64,000 bases of DNA, taken from the NCBI GenBank assembly GCA_039026235.1, contig JBCCMQ010000002.1, forward strand, positions 1-64,000. Direction: 5' to 3'. The notes under the pieces are model-generated. The model ran no database searches. It had not been told where the DNA came from and saw nothing but the letters and a program-made list of their open reading frames with translations. Each line of letters opens with the position of its first letter. The stretch's first letter is position 1. The position numbers were made by a program, and so were the translations under genes. This stretch comes from JBCCMQ01 sp039026235. GTDB lineage: Bacteria > Pseudomonadota > Alphaproteobacteria > Rhodobacterales > Rhodobacteraceae. Below are positions 25,227-33,552 of this stretch, one piece after another.

Positions 25227-26216
25227 ATGATGGACACCGAGGCATCCAATAAGACCGCCGCAAAGCGCGTCCTATTGCTGGGCGCCAGCGGAACAATCGG
25301 CGCGGCCACTGCGACCGCCCTTTCCGCGGCCGGCCATAAGGTTAGCTGTTTTGTGCGTCCAGGTAGCGATCAGATGTTTCCGGATGGGGTCGAGGTGCGG
25401 TTCGGCCAGGCGACTGACGGCGCATCGTTGCGGGAAATCGGTTTCGGCGACAGCTGTTTTGATACGGTCGTGTCCTGTCTGGCGTCCCGGTCCGGCGTGC
25501 CTACGGACGCCTGGGCAGTGGATCACGATGCGAATATGTCCGCTTTGCGCTTGGGGCAGGAGCGGGGCGTCGATCATATGATCCTTCTGTCGGCGATCTG
25601 CGTTCAAAAACCGATGCTGGCCTTCCAGCATGCCAAGCGCGCATTTGAGGATGCGCTTTCAGCATCGGGCATCGGGTTTTCGATCATAAGGCCGACCGCG
25701 TTTTTCAAGTCTCTTTCGGGGCAGGTGGAAAGGGTTCGCAGCGGCAAGCCATATCTCTTGTTCGGGGATGGTAGGTTGACCGCCTGCAGGCCGATCAGTG
25801 ACCGAGATTTGGCAGTGTTCATTGCCCGAGCCGTGACCGATCCCGCGATGCGGGACCGCGTGCTGCCCATCGGCGGACCGGGCCCCGCAATCACGCCGCT
25901 TGATCAGGGAAGCTACCTTTTTGCCCGGCTTGGCCAGACGCCCCGATTTCGTCGCGTGCCGGTACGTATGCTTGATGTTATTTCTGGCGGTTTGTCCCTC
26001 GGTGGTCAGATCGTCCCGCGCCTGCGCGAAAAGGCCGAATTGGCCAGGATCGGGCGGTACTATGCGACGGAATCAATGCTGCATTGGGACGAAGCGACAG
26101 GCCAGTATGACGCCGACGCAACCCCTGCCTTTGGCCAAGACCGGCTATTTGACTACTATGACGCCTTGCTTGATGGGCGCGCTACCGACGATCGGGGCGC
26201 GCATGCGGTCTTTTGA
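25227..26216 (+). CDS. bciA: Divinyl (proto)chlorophyllide 8-vinyl reductase, BciA type
   Basis: NADPH-dependent atypical short-chain reductase of 329 residues. It has the N-terminal Rossmann motif VLLLGASGTIGAATATAL and segments characteristic of BciA: VVSCLASRSGVPTDAW near residue 90 and RPTAFFKSLSGQVERVRSGK near residue 155. BciA reduces the C8 vinyl group of divinyl (proto)chlorophyllide during bacteriochlorophyll synthesis. In purple bacteria the gene often lies outside the photosynthesis gene cluster, as here. Its presence suggests that the organism, or a recent ancestor, is a bacteriochlorophyll-making phototroph; no other pigment gene is in the window. A general NmrA-like reductase is the alternative. 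Confidence 0.8.
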   Translation: MMDTEASNKTAAKRVLLLGASGTIGAATATALSAAGHKVSCFVRPGSDQMFPDGVEVRFGQATDGASLREIGFGDSCFDTVVSCLASRSGVPTDAWAVDHDANMSALRLGQERGVDHMILLSAICVQKPMLAFQHAKRAFEDALSASGIGFSIIRPTAFFKSLSGQVERVRSGKPYLLFGDGRLTACRPISDRDLAVFIARAVTDPAMRDRVLPIGGPGPAITPLDQGSYLFARLGQTPRFRRVPVRMLDVISGGLSLGGQIVPRLREKAELARIGRYYATESMLHWDEATGQYDADATPAFGQDRLFDYYDALLDGRATDDRGAHAVF

Positions 26217-26228
26217 TTGCGTTCGCAT

Positions 26229-26807
26229 TTAACCCGCGCGCTCGATGCGGGCGACGATGCGCAGATCGAGCTTTGGGCCCACAAAACCGGGAAAGCCCGA
26301 TGCACCAAAAGCATTGCGGTCAATACGTCCCGTCAGCAGAATTTGTAGGCGATCCCTGTCGGTCACCTCTGTACCCGACTGGCGATAAAGCTGCGCGGCC
26401 AAGATGACCGGTCGCGTCACGCCGCGCACGGTCAGGTTGCCCGACACGGTTCCTCCATTGAGATCGCCGCGCACTGAGGTCGAGACAAACCGAATGGTCG
26501 GATGGTTGTCCGCTGCCAGCACCTGTTCTGAACGCATGGCGTTGGTGGCCCAGAAATAGCCCGCCTTGGCCTGGGTCGGATCAAGGGTCACGTCGACCGT
26601 TGAGGCTGGCAGATTGTCCAGATCAAGCGAAATTGCGGCCTTACTGACCGGCATCGTACCCTCGGTCGGTGTGCCGGACAGATCATAGGTGAAGCCCACG
26701 ATTGATTGTCCCTGGTCCAGAAGAAATGGCGCTGGCTGGGCATGGGCAAAAGGGACCGCCATCAACAGGGCGAATGAATACGTCAGGGTCTTGAAGTATC
26801 GGTACAT
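26229..26807 (-). CDS. YceI-family periplasmic protein
   Basis: Exported protein of 192 residues: signal peptide at about 1-24 (FALLMAVPFAHAQ), then a lipocalin-like beta barrel of the YceI family, with LDQGQSIVGFTYDLSGTPTEG, the SEQVLAADNHPTIRFVS segment and VSGNLTVRGVTRPVILA. Family members bind polyisoprenoid or amphiphilic lipids in the periplasm. The ATG at 26807 is set by the signal peptide; the frame stays open for 19 more codons upstream. It converges with bciA (12-base gap) and lies 75 bases downstream of the imuA-like gene on the same strand. Confidence 0.85.
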   Translation of the reverse strand: MYRYFKTLTYSFALLMAVPFAHAQPAPFLLDQGQSIVGFTYDLSGTPTEGTMPVSKAAISLDLDNLPASTVDVTLDPTQAKAGYFWATNAMRSEQVLAADNHPTIRFVSTSVRGDLNGGTVSGNLTVRGVTRPVILAAQLYRQSGTEVTDRDRLQILLTGRIDRNAFGASGFPGFVGPKLDLRIVARIERAG

Positions 26808-26882
26808 GGCTGCCGCCTTTGATTGAACTGACGTGGAGTCTAGCTGGTTTGACACAGCTGTCACTTCAACACCGGGTGACGT

Positions 26883-27488
26883 TTAGTGATCGGATGATGA
26901 GGCCGCCGTGAGCGCGAAGCCCGATGCGTCATGCGCTAGTGTCCATGCCGCAGGAGGCGCGACACGGGCGCGGCGACGCTCAAGCTGCCAGTTCCGGCGG
27001 ATGGCACTGTGGCGTGGGGTCAGCTTCCAGCGGCTTTCGATCCCCGCAGCGCCCCCGTCTCCGGGTGTGAGCAAGATCCCAAGCGCTGTGCCCCCGCCGG
27101 TCTCGGCGGCCAGATGCAGCCGCCGGACAGGTGTCATTGCCGGCGGGGTCGGGATGTCGGCCACCACCAGCGGAACACAGCCCGCCCGCAGCGCCTCTTC
27201 CACCGACCACAGCAGATCTTCTGAACGGCCCGGGGTCAGAAAAGTTATGCGCCCCGGGTCAACAAACGGGGCAATGCCGTCCCCCATAAGCCGCGCCTTT
27301 TCCCAGTCGGGCGCGATCCAGAAAACCGGACCTTCCAAGGCGCGGGCCACCAGCATCGCCAGGGTGTGCCGGGCCGGTCCGCAGAGTTCGTGCACACGCC
27401 CTGCGGTCAGGCGAAGCGGCCCAAGAACCGCAATTTCACGCGGAAGGGGGGCGCTGGAACGGTCGTGGGCAAGGCGCAGTGCCGACAT
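26883..27488 (-). CDS. imuA: ImuA-like SOS mutagenesis protein (RecA/SulA-like fold)
   Basis: Protein of 201 residues matching the ImuA family, shortened RecA-like proteins that work with ImuB and DnaE2 in damage-induced translesion synthesis. Evidence: GRVHELCGPARHTLAMLVA, GPVFWIAPDWEKARLMGDG, DLLWSVEEALRAGCVPLVV and a late TPRHSAIRRNWQLERRRAR, in the right order. No Walker A lysine is visible, as is usual for the family. A textbook alphaproteobacterial SOS box lies just upstream (27504-27518), so LexA control is likely. imuB and dnaE2, usually immediately downstream, are absent; the next gene is yceI. The ATG at 27488 is preferred because the upstream GTG (27509) would overlap the box. Confidence 0.72.
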   Translation of the reverse strand: MSALRLAHDRSSAPLPREIAVLGPLRLTAGRVHELCGPARHTLAMLVARALEGPVFWIAPDWEKARLMGDGIAPFVDPGRITFLTPGRSEDLLWSVEEALRAGCVPLVVADIPTPPAMTPVRRLHLAAETGGGTALGILLTPGDGGAAGIESRWKLTPRHSAIRRNWQLERRRARVAPPAAWTLAHDASGFALTAASSSDH

Positions 27489-27503
27489 GGTCTCAACTTG
27501 ATT

Positions 27504-27518
27504 GTTCACTATTTGTTC
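27504..27518 (-). promoter_or_regulatory. LexA (SOS) box upstream of imuA
   Basis: Direct repeat GTTC-N7-GTTC (GAAC-N7-GAAC on the gene strand), the established LexA-binding consensus of alphaproteobacteria, ending 16 bases before the chosen imuA start. Both tetramers are exact and the spacing is exactly seven. Confidence 0.75.
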
Positions 27519-27627
27519 TATCAGGCTTTTCTCGATCTATACAAGGGCTTTACACCCCGCGTTGGTCCTGTGACTAAAGGGCAAAGGCGCGACCCGCCGC
27601 GACAATCGCCAACAGGAGCACTCAGCC

Positions 27628-28674
27628 ATGCGCATGACAGCCCTCGGCCGCACAGGCCAGAAGGTTTCCGAACTCTGTCTTGGGACCATGACCTGGGGCA
27701 CCCAAACGAAACAAAGCGACGCCCATGCTCAGATGGATATGGCGCTGGCCAACGGTATCAACTTTGTCGACACCGCCGAGATGTACCCGGTCAATCCGGT
27801 CAGCGCAGAAACCATCGGCCGCACCGAAGAAATCATCGGCAACTGGAATGCCGCCAACCCGTCCCGACGTGGTGAATACATCCTCGCAACCAAACACTCG
27901 GGCGAAGGCCTCTCTGCTGTGCGGGACGGCGCGCCGATCTCTTCCAAGACAATTCCCGAGACGATTGAGGGATCGCTGCGGCGCTTAAAAACGGACGTTA
28001 TCGATCTTTACCAGTTCCACTGGCCCAATCGAGGCTCTTACATGTTTCGCAAGAACTGGGCCTTCGATCCATCGGGTCAGGACCAGGCCGAAACCTTAGC
28101 CCATATCGAAGACGCACTGGAATGCCTGCAACGCATGGTCGATGCGGGAAAGATACGGTGGTTCGGGCTTTCGAACGAATCCGCCTGGGGCACATCCCAA
28201 TGGCTTCGCGTCTCCGAAGACAGGTCCTGGCCGCGGGTGCAGACCATGCAGAATGAATACTCTCTGCTTTGCCGCCTCTACGACACGGATATGTCCGAGC
28301 TGTCGGTCAATGAAAATGTCGGGCTGATTGCGTTTTCTCCGCTTGCGACCGGCTACCTGACGGGAAAGTACAAAGACGGCGCCCTGCCAGCAGGATCGCG
28401 AAAGTCTATCAATGCAGGTATGGGTGGCCGCGCGACCCCGCGCATCGATGCTGCGGTCGATGCCTATCTTGCAGTTGCCATCAAGCACGGGCTTGATCCA
28501 ACCCATATGGCGCTTGCCTGGTGTCGCACGCGGCCTTTCATGTGTTCTGCCATCTTCGGGGCAACAACGCTGGCCCAGCTGGACCACATTCTGAAAGCGG
28601 TCGATGTTTCACTTTCGGATGACGTGCTTGATGACATCGATGCCGTTCATCGGGTCCACCCAATGCCCTATTGA
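27628..28674 (+). CDS. Aldo/keto reductase, Tas-like
   Basis: NADPH-dependent oxidoreductase of 348 residues with a TIM-barrel fold. The catalytic tetrad is visible: Asp and Tyr in NFVDTAEMYP, Lys in ILATKHS and His in LYQFHWPNRG. The C-terminal NADP-binding region contains IFGATTLAQLDHIL. The overall pattern, including the extended insert after the lysine strand, matches the Tas subgroup. The ATG at 27628 follows CAGGAG at a normal distance. It is monocistronic by appearance: divergent from imuA, with a 115-base gap before the next gene. Substrate unknown; detoxification of carbonyls is the usual guess. Confidence 0.85.
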   Translation: MRMTALGRTGQKVSELCLGTMTWGTQTKQSDAHAQMDMALANGINFVDTAEMYPVNPVSAETIGRTEEIIGNWNAANPSRRGEYILATKHSGEGLSAVRDGAPISSKTIPETIEGSLRRLKTDVIDLYQFHWPNRGSYMFRKNWAFDPSGQDQAETLAHIEDALECLQRMVDAGKIRWFGLSNESAWGTSQWLRVSEDRSWPRVQTMQNEYSLLCRLYDTDMSELSVNENVGLIAFSPLATGYLTGKYKDGALPAGSRKSINAGMGGRATPRIDAAVDAYLAVAIKHGLDPTHMALAWCRTRPFMCSAIFGATTLAQLDHILKAVDVSLSDDVLDDIDAVHRVHPMPY

Positions 28675-28789
28675 TCGACCACCGCTCGGCGCGGGTCCAT
28701 GGTGCCGGTCCGCCCTGACGGCACGCGCGATGCTGGACCGGTGGCGGCGCTCTGGGTAGGATTAATCTGTCGAGCGGAAACAGGACGCC

Positions 28790-29968
28790 ATGAACGCCGA
28801 GGTTTTGGATATTGAGATCTCAGGGCTGGTTTTGTCCGGCGACGATCCTTCCCTTTTCCGGGATCGGCGTGGTCGCCCCAGGGCGCGCGGGCCGAATTTT
28901 GACGAAGGTTACGACTTCCGAACGCTCGTCTATGGCGCATTTGAAGATGCAGAGAACGACTGCGTCTGTGTTCTCTGCCCGCCGCTTCTGAACTTTCGCG
29001 CGCTAATTGAAGAGACCGAATTTCAGCTGGACGGGATACCCGCGCATCCGCGCGCGATACTGGATTTGTCCCGCTGCTCCGTGTTGCTCTTTGACTATGT
29101 CGACGCACTTCCCGCTAGCATCTCGCTTACTCACAGGCTGTTCGGCGGCACAGTGCCCATTTTGCCAAGCCTTGTCAGCAGGTTTGAAGGCAGCAATGCG
29201 ATCTACGCGATTTCGAAGAACAATGACCTCCAATGGATCGGCGATTGGCTGACGTATTACGTGCGTGCCCATGGCCTGACTTCAGCCGTTCTGATTGACA
29301 ACGGGTCAACGGATTACCGGCCGGAGGATCTTCGCAAGACCGTCGCCAGTGTAAACGGGTTGAAGCGCGCCGCTGTCTTGCGGGCCCGCTATCCTTTCGG
29401 CCCGACCGTCGAAAGCACCGCCGGCTACGCCTCGCTTTACCTGCAACGCAGCATGATCGAACTGGTCCGTCGGCATTTGCTGGCCCGCGCCCGCGCAGTC
29501 ATGAATGCCGATATCGACGAGCTGATCTGGTCAAGAACCGGGCAATCGGTCTTTGACGCAACTGTGGAGGAGCCGGACGGCTACCTGCGCGCCGGGGCTG
29601 TCTGGGTTTATGCCAAGGACGTTCCTGAGGGAAGCGGCATCCGCCATATGCATCACGGAATGGTCAGTGCGTCGGGCAAACCCAAATCCAAACGAAAATG
29701 GTGCGTTGCGCCGACGGGTGCGAAGAAGGGTCAGCAGTGGCTCACCCATTTTATGGAAGACCGCCGCGATCCCGTGCACCCAGATTTCCTGCTATGGCAT
29801 TTTCGCGACGTGACGACGGGTTGGAAGGAAGAACGCCTCGCCGCCGATCGTCCGGAATTGGTGCCGGCACCCGAGCTTCAGACAGAGATGCGGCGGGTAT
29901 TTGGGCAGGATCAGGATTTGCCAGCCGCAAGTTACCCCGTCACATCGCGCGAAGATGCGCGGCCTTGA
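28790..29968 (+). CDS. Glycosyltransferase family 2/92-like protein
   Basis: Protein of 392 residues. The glycosyltransferase core starts near residue 140 with AIYAISKNNDLQWIGDWLTY, followed by LIDNGSTDYRPEDL, and the metal-binding DxD in AVMNADIDELIW. Downstream residues WHFRDVTTGWKEERL resemble related surface-glycan enzymes of this bacterial group. The N-terminal 130 residues have no family I recognise. It shares its motif order with the larger protein at 19716-21902. The gene stands alone, upstream of the carnitine operon with a 113-base gap. Acceptor and sugar are unknown. Confidence 0.7.
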   Translation: MNAEVLDIEISGLVLSGDDPSLFRDRRGRPRARGPNFDEGYDFRTLVYGAFEDAENDCVCVLCPPLLNFRALIEETEFQLDGIPAHPRAILDLSRCSVLLFDYVDALPASISLTHRLFGGTVPILPSLVSRFEGSNAIYAISKNNDLQWIGDWLTYYVRAHGLTSAVLIDNGSTDYRPEDLRKTVASVNGLKRAAVLRARYPFGPTVESTAGYASLYLQRSMIELVRRHLLARARAVMNADIDELIWSRTGQSVFDATVEEPDGYLRAGAVWVYAKDVPEGSGIRHMHHGMVSASGKPKSKRKWCVAPTGAKKGQQWLTHFMEDRRDPVHPDFLLWHFRDVTTGWKEERLAADRPELVPAPELQTEMRRVFGQDQDLPAASYPVTSREDARP

Positions 29969-30081
29969 TCCTGACCGTCCGTCGTCTCCGGTCTTGTCGA
30001 ACGGGATGTCGCATTTTGCGTGGTACGGCAGCGTGAACTGCCATAACCGTGACCTGAATACTTCTGAGGAGAGCCGCCGGC

Positions 30082-30996
30082 ATGCCACTTAACATGAGCC
30101 GAGACGTGTTTATCACCTGCGCCGTGACCGGATCGGGGTCTACTCAGGATCGAAGCCCCCATGTGCCGCGTAGCCCCAAGGCAATTGCCGACAGCGCCAT
30201 TGCGGCCGCCAAGGCGGGCGCGGCAATCGTGCATTGCCATGTGCGCGAACCCGACAGCGGCGTGCCCAGCAGAAATCTGGATTACTACCGCGAGGTGACA
30301 GACCGGATCCGGGATGCTGATGTCGACGTTGTTCTGAACCTGACGGCGGGCATGGGAGGAGACATGGTCTTCGGTGGCGTCCAACATCCCCTGCCGTTGG
30401 CTGCAGGCACGGATATGGCAGGTGCGGAAGAACGTGTGTCCCACATAGCTGCCTGCTTGCCCGAGATCTGCACGCTTGATTGCGGGACGATGAACTTCGC
30501 TGAAGCCGATTATGTTATGACCAATACACCCGGCATGCTTCAGGCCATGGGCAAAGAGATGACGCGCCTGGGCGTGAAGCCCGAAATCGAAGCTTTTGAT
30601 ACCGGCCATCTCTGGTACGCTAAACAGCTGGTCGACGATGGAATTCTGGAAGGCCCGGCGCTGGTGCAACTTTGCATGGGTGTCCCTTGGGGCGCGCCGG
30701 ACGACATGAACACGTTCCTGGCCATGGTCAACAATGTGCCGCCCGACTGGACCTTTTCCGCGTTTGCGCTGGGCAGAAATCAGATGCCCTATGTGGCCGC
30801 GGCTGTCTTGGCGGGCGGCAACGTGCGCGTCGGGCTAGAGGACAACCTCATGCTGGACCGAGGCGTCCTTGCGACCAACGAACAGCTGGTCGCGCGGGCC
30901 GTAACGATCATTGAGAACTTGGGCGCGCGCGTTCTCGGTCCCCAGGCAGTGCGCGAAAAACTCGGCCTCACGAAGCGCGCTCCGGTTGCGGCATGA
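30082..30996 (+). CDS. Beta-keto acid cleavage enzyme (BKACE), probable 3-dehydrocarnitine cleavage enzyme
   Basis: Protein of 304 residues in the BKACE (DUF849) TIM-barrel family. The Zn ligands are visible in IVHCHVREPDSG (His51, His53). The barrel continues with VVLNLTAGMGGD, TLDCGTMNFAE and GLEDNLMLDRGVLA, which carries the third acidic ligand. These enzymes condense a beta-keto acid with acetyl-CoA, releasing acetoacetate and a new acyl-CoA. The gene is two cistrons ahead of an L-carnitine dehydrogenase-thioesterase fusion, the arrangement known for carnitine degradation, so the likely reaction is 3-dehydrocarnitine plus acetyl-CoA giving betainyl-CoA and acetoacetate. The ATG has GAGGAGAG upstream. 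Family call firm; substrate from context. Confidence 0.85.
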   Translation: MPLNMSRDVFITCAVTGSGSTQDRSPHVPRSPKAIADSAIAAAKAGAAIVHCHVREPDSGVPSRNLDYYREVTDRIRDADVDVVLNLTAGMGGDMVFGGVQHPLPLAAGTDMAGAEERVSHIAACLPEICTLDCGTMNFAEADYVMTNTPGMLQAMGKEMTRLGVKPEIEAFDTGHLWYAKQLVDDGILEGPALVQLCMGVPWGAPDDMNTFLAMVNNVPPDWTFSAFALGRNQMPYVAAAVLAGGNVRVGLEDNLMLDRGVLATNEQLVARAVTIIENLGARVLGPQAVREKLGLTKRAPVAA

Positions 30997-31322
30997 GGTT
31001 CGTCTTTCTAATTGCTACCCTTTATTCTCTCGGTGGCTGCATCTTGGAAGAAGATGAAGGGCCGGTCATCGGCCAAAGCCTGGTCGCCCAGCAGCAAGAG
31101 GCCTGCGAAGATCAAGGCGGTCGTTTTGCCGGCGGCCCGCGTGAGGGCACACAGGTTTGCTATCTTCCGAATGCGGATGCGAACGAACCCTGCTCGAACG
31201 CGACCGATTGCGACGGATTGTGTCTGGCGCGCAGTCGCAGCTGTTCTCCGGTAACTCCGATTTTCGGCTGCGTCGAAATTTTGCTTGCTGGCGGATTGCC
31301 CGTGACCCAGTGCTTCGAATGA
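30993..31322 (+). CDS. Small cysteine-rich lipoprotein embedded in the carnitine operon
   Basis: Predicted lipoprotein of 109 residues: a short signal peptide ending in the lipobox YSLGGC, then a mature part with eight further cysteines, most clustered in the second half (CSNATDCDGLCLARSRSC). Such spacing suggests a disulfide-rich extracytoplasmic domain. I recognise no family. The ATG overlaps the stop of the BKACE gene as ATGA, and its own stop overlaps the start of the carnitine dehydrogenase as ATGA, so it is translated as part of the same operon although the two enzymes are cytoplasmic. Why a lipoprotein lies here is unclear; a surface role in substrate capture is possible. The coding call rests on overlaps, signal peptide and cysteine pattern. 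Confidence 0.68.
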   Translation: MRFVFLIATLYSLGGCILEEDEGPVIGQSLVAQQQEACEDQGGRFAGGPREGTQVCYLPNADANEPCSNATDCDGLCLARSRSCSPVTPIFGCVEILLAGGLPVTQCFE

Positions 31323-32806
31323 CCGGTCACGAAGGGCCACCGATCGCGGCCATCATCGGGTCGGGTGTCATTGGCGGCGGCTGGGCGGCGCGGTTCCTGC
31401 TATCGGGTTGGGACGTGCGCATTTTTGACCCAGATACAGGGGCTCCTAGCAAGATCGAGGCTTTGCTCGACCAGGCGCGGGCAAGCTTGCCGGGAATATA
31501 CGACGCGCCCCTTCCTGACGAAGGTACCTTGCAGTTTTCGGCGACCCTGTCGGAAGCGGTTGCTGGCGCTGGCTGGATCCAGGAAAGCGTGCCCGAGCGG
31601 TTGGAACTGAAGCAAAAAGTCTATCAGACCATCCAGGCTACTTGCGACGACGGTGCCGTCATTGCGTCGTCAACCAGTGGCTTCAAGCCGTCCGATTTAC
31701 AAAGCTGCGCCAGCCGACCACGGCAGATCCTCGTGGCCCATCCTTTCAACCCGGTCTATCTCTTGCCGCTGGTGGAACTTGTGGGTACCCGGGACAACGG
31801 CGACCTGATCGCGCATGCCGCCCAGATCTTGCGCGAAATCGGTATGTTCCCGCTCCAGGTGCGCGCTGAAATCGATGCCCATATCGCCGACCGCTTCCTC
31901 GAAGCTGTATGGCGCGAGGCGCTTTGGCTGATCAAGGACGGGGTCGCGACGACGGAAGAGATCGACGAAGCTATTCGCATGGGCTTCGGCCTGCGCTGGG
32001 GCCAGATGGGGCTTTTCGAGACCTACCGAATTGCTGGCGGCGAAGCGGGTATGCGGCACTTTATTTCTCAGTTCGGCCCGGCCCTTAAATGGCCTTGGAC
32101 AAGACTGATGGATGTCCCAGAGCTTGATACAGAGCTTGTCGACCAGATTGCCGCGCAGTCCGATGCGCAGGCCGCCGGTGCCTCGATCGGATCCCTGGAA
32201 CGGCGGCGCGATGCCAACCTTGTCGCCATGTTGCGCGCGCTAAAGTACCGCGGTCAGGCAGCAGGCGCCGTCTTGCGCGAACACGACCAGCGTCTTCTGG
32301 CCCAAAGCAATGTTGCAGCGACCTTCGAAGACCTGACGAAAATTGACCAACCTCTCTTGATGCTCGACCGCGCCGTTCCGTCCGATTGGACCGATTACAA
32401 CGGACATATGAACGAGGCAAAGTACTTGCAGGCGTTCGGGGACGCGACGGATCGCTTCATGTGGGTGATTGGATGCGACGATGCCTACATCCAAAGCGGT
32501 GGCAGTTACTTCACTGCCGAGACACACATCAGGCATTTGGATGAAGCGCGGGCGGGGGCACGCATCACCGTTCACACCCAGATCCTGCAGGGCGAGGGCA
32601 AGAAGCTTCATCTCTTCCACGTCATGCGATCGGGCGCTCGGGTTCTGGCCACCGGTGAGCATTTTCTTCTGCATGTCAGTCTGGCGACGCGCCGACCGGC
32701 ACCGCCTTCGGCCGAGATCCTCGACAAACTATCGCGGATCGCCCAAGCCCACGAACGGCTTGAGATGCCGGACGGCGCAGGCCGGGCGGTGGGCCAACGT
32801 CCATGA
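31319..32806 (+). CDS. lcdH: L-carnitine dehydrogenase fused to a hotdog-fold (betainyl-CoA) thioesterase
   Basis: Bifunctional protein of 495 residues. Residues 1 to about 315 are a 3-hydroxyacyl-CoA dehydrogenase-type domain: NAD motif AAIIGSGVIGGGWAARFLL, the Ser/Asn region IASSTSGFKPSDL and HPFNPVYLLPLVELVGT with the catalytic His. From about residue 350 a 4HBT hotdog thioesterase follows, with SDWTDYNGHMNEAKYLQAFG. In Pseudomonas these functions are separate genes; fusions are known in rhizobia. It would oxidise L-carnitine to 3-dehydrocarnitine and hydrolyse betainyl-CoA to glycine betaine, bracketing the BKACE step. The ATG at 31319 overlaps the previous stop as ATGA; the frame is open further upstream but that would run through the lipoprotein gene. 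Confidence 0.88.
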   Translation: MTGHEGPPIAAIIGSGVIGGGWAARFLLSGWDVRIFDPDTGAPSKIEALLDQARASLPGIYDAPLPDEGTLQFSATLSEAVAGAGWIQESVPERLELKQKVYQTIQATCDDGAVIASSTSGFKPSDLQSCASRPRQILVAHPFNPVYLLPLVELVGTRDNGDLIAHAAQILREIGMFPLQVRAEIDAHIADRFLEAVWREALWLIKDGVATTEEIDEAIRMGFGLRWGQMGLFETYRIAGGEAGMRHFISQFGPALKWPWTRLMDVPELDTELVDQIAAQSDAQAAGASIGSLERRRDANLVAMLRALKYRGQAAGAVLREHDQRLLAQSNVAATFEDLTKIDQPLLMLDRAVPSDWTDYNGHMNEAKYLQAFGDATDRFMWVIGCDDAYIQSGGSYFTAETHIRHLDEARAGARITVHTQILQGEGKKLHLFHVMRSGARVLATGEHFLLHVSLATRRPAPPSAEILDKLSRIAQAHERLEMPDGAGRAVGQRP

Positions 32807-33552
32807 GACGGGTCCTGGTGACGGCGGGCGCCAGCGGCATTGGCCGGGCCATGGCCGAACGTTTTGCACGGGCGGACTATGCAGTTTGGGTTACGGACGT
32901 TGATCAAGCTGCGCTGTACGACGTGCCATCGGCGTGGCAGGCACTTCGGGCGGATGCGTCCGACGAGGCCGAAATGGCGGCGGTCTTTTCTGAAATCGAC
33001 GGACCCCTTGACGCCCTGTGTGCAAATGCCGGGATTGCTGGGCCGACCGCACCTGTCGATCAGGTGACAATCGAGGACTGGCGCAACTGCGTGTCAGTAA
33101 ACCTGGAAGGCGCGTTTCTGGCCGTCAAACATGCGGCGGCTGGCTTCAAGTCGGCAGGTCGGGGTGCCATTGTCTTCACATCTTCGACCGCAGGGCTGTA
33201 CGGCTACCCAAACCGTGCGCCCTATGCTGCGGCAAAATGGGCCCTTCTCGGCCTAATGAAGACTGTTGCGATGGAACTCGGCCCCTTCGGCGTCCGTGCC
33301 AACGCCATTGCCCCCGGCGCCGTGGAAGGACCGCGGATGGACGGGGTGATCGCGCGCGAAGCCCAGGCAAAGTCTGTTGCGGCGTCGGTCATTGCCGAGG
33401 GATACGCCGCAGGCACGTCCATGCGCACTTTAGTGAGTGCAGAGGATATTGCGGAAATGGCCTTTTTCCTTGCCTCTGATGCCGCAGCGCGCGTCTCGGG
33501 CCAGATTATCGCCGTGGATGGGCACACCGAGAACCCGGATCCGAAACCCTAG
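32803..33552 (+). CDS. Short-chain dehydrogenase/reductase, last gene of carnitine operon
   Basis: Classical SDR of 249 residues: cofactor motif LVTAGASGIGRAMAERF, NAG segment LCANAGIAGPTAP, and active site Ser in FTSSTAGLYGY with YAAAK. The catalytic set Asn-Ser-Tyr-Lys is complete. The ATG overlaps the stop of the carnitine dehydrogenase gene as ATGA, placing it in the operon. A reasonable role is reduction of acetoacetate released by the BKACE step to 3-hydroxybutyrate, or oxidation of a related hydroxyacid; this is inference from position. The TAG stop shares CTAG with the converging dehalogenase-like gene. Confidence 0.83.
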   Translation: MRRVLVTAGASGIGRAMAERFARADYAVWVTDVDQAALYDVPSAWQALRADASDEAEMAAVFSEIDGPLDALCANAGIAGPTAPVDQVTIEDWRNCVSVNLEGAFLAVKHAAAGFKSAGRGAIVFTSSTAGLYGYPNRAPYAAAKWALLGLMKTVAMELGPFGVRANAIAPGAVEGPRMDGVIAREAQAKSVAASVIAEGYAAGTSMRTLVSAEDIAEMAFFLASDAAARVSGQIIAVDGHTENPDPKP

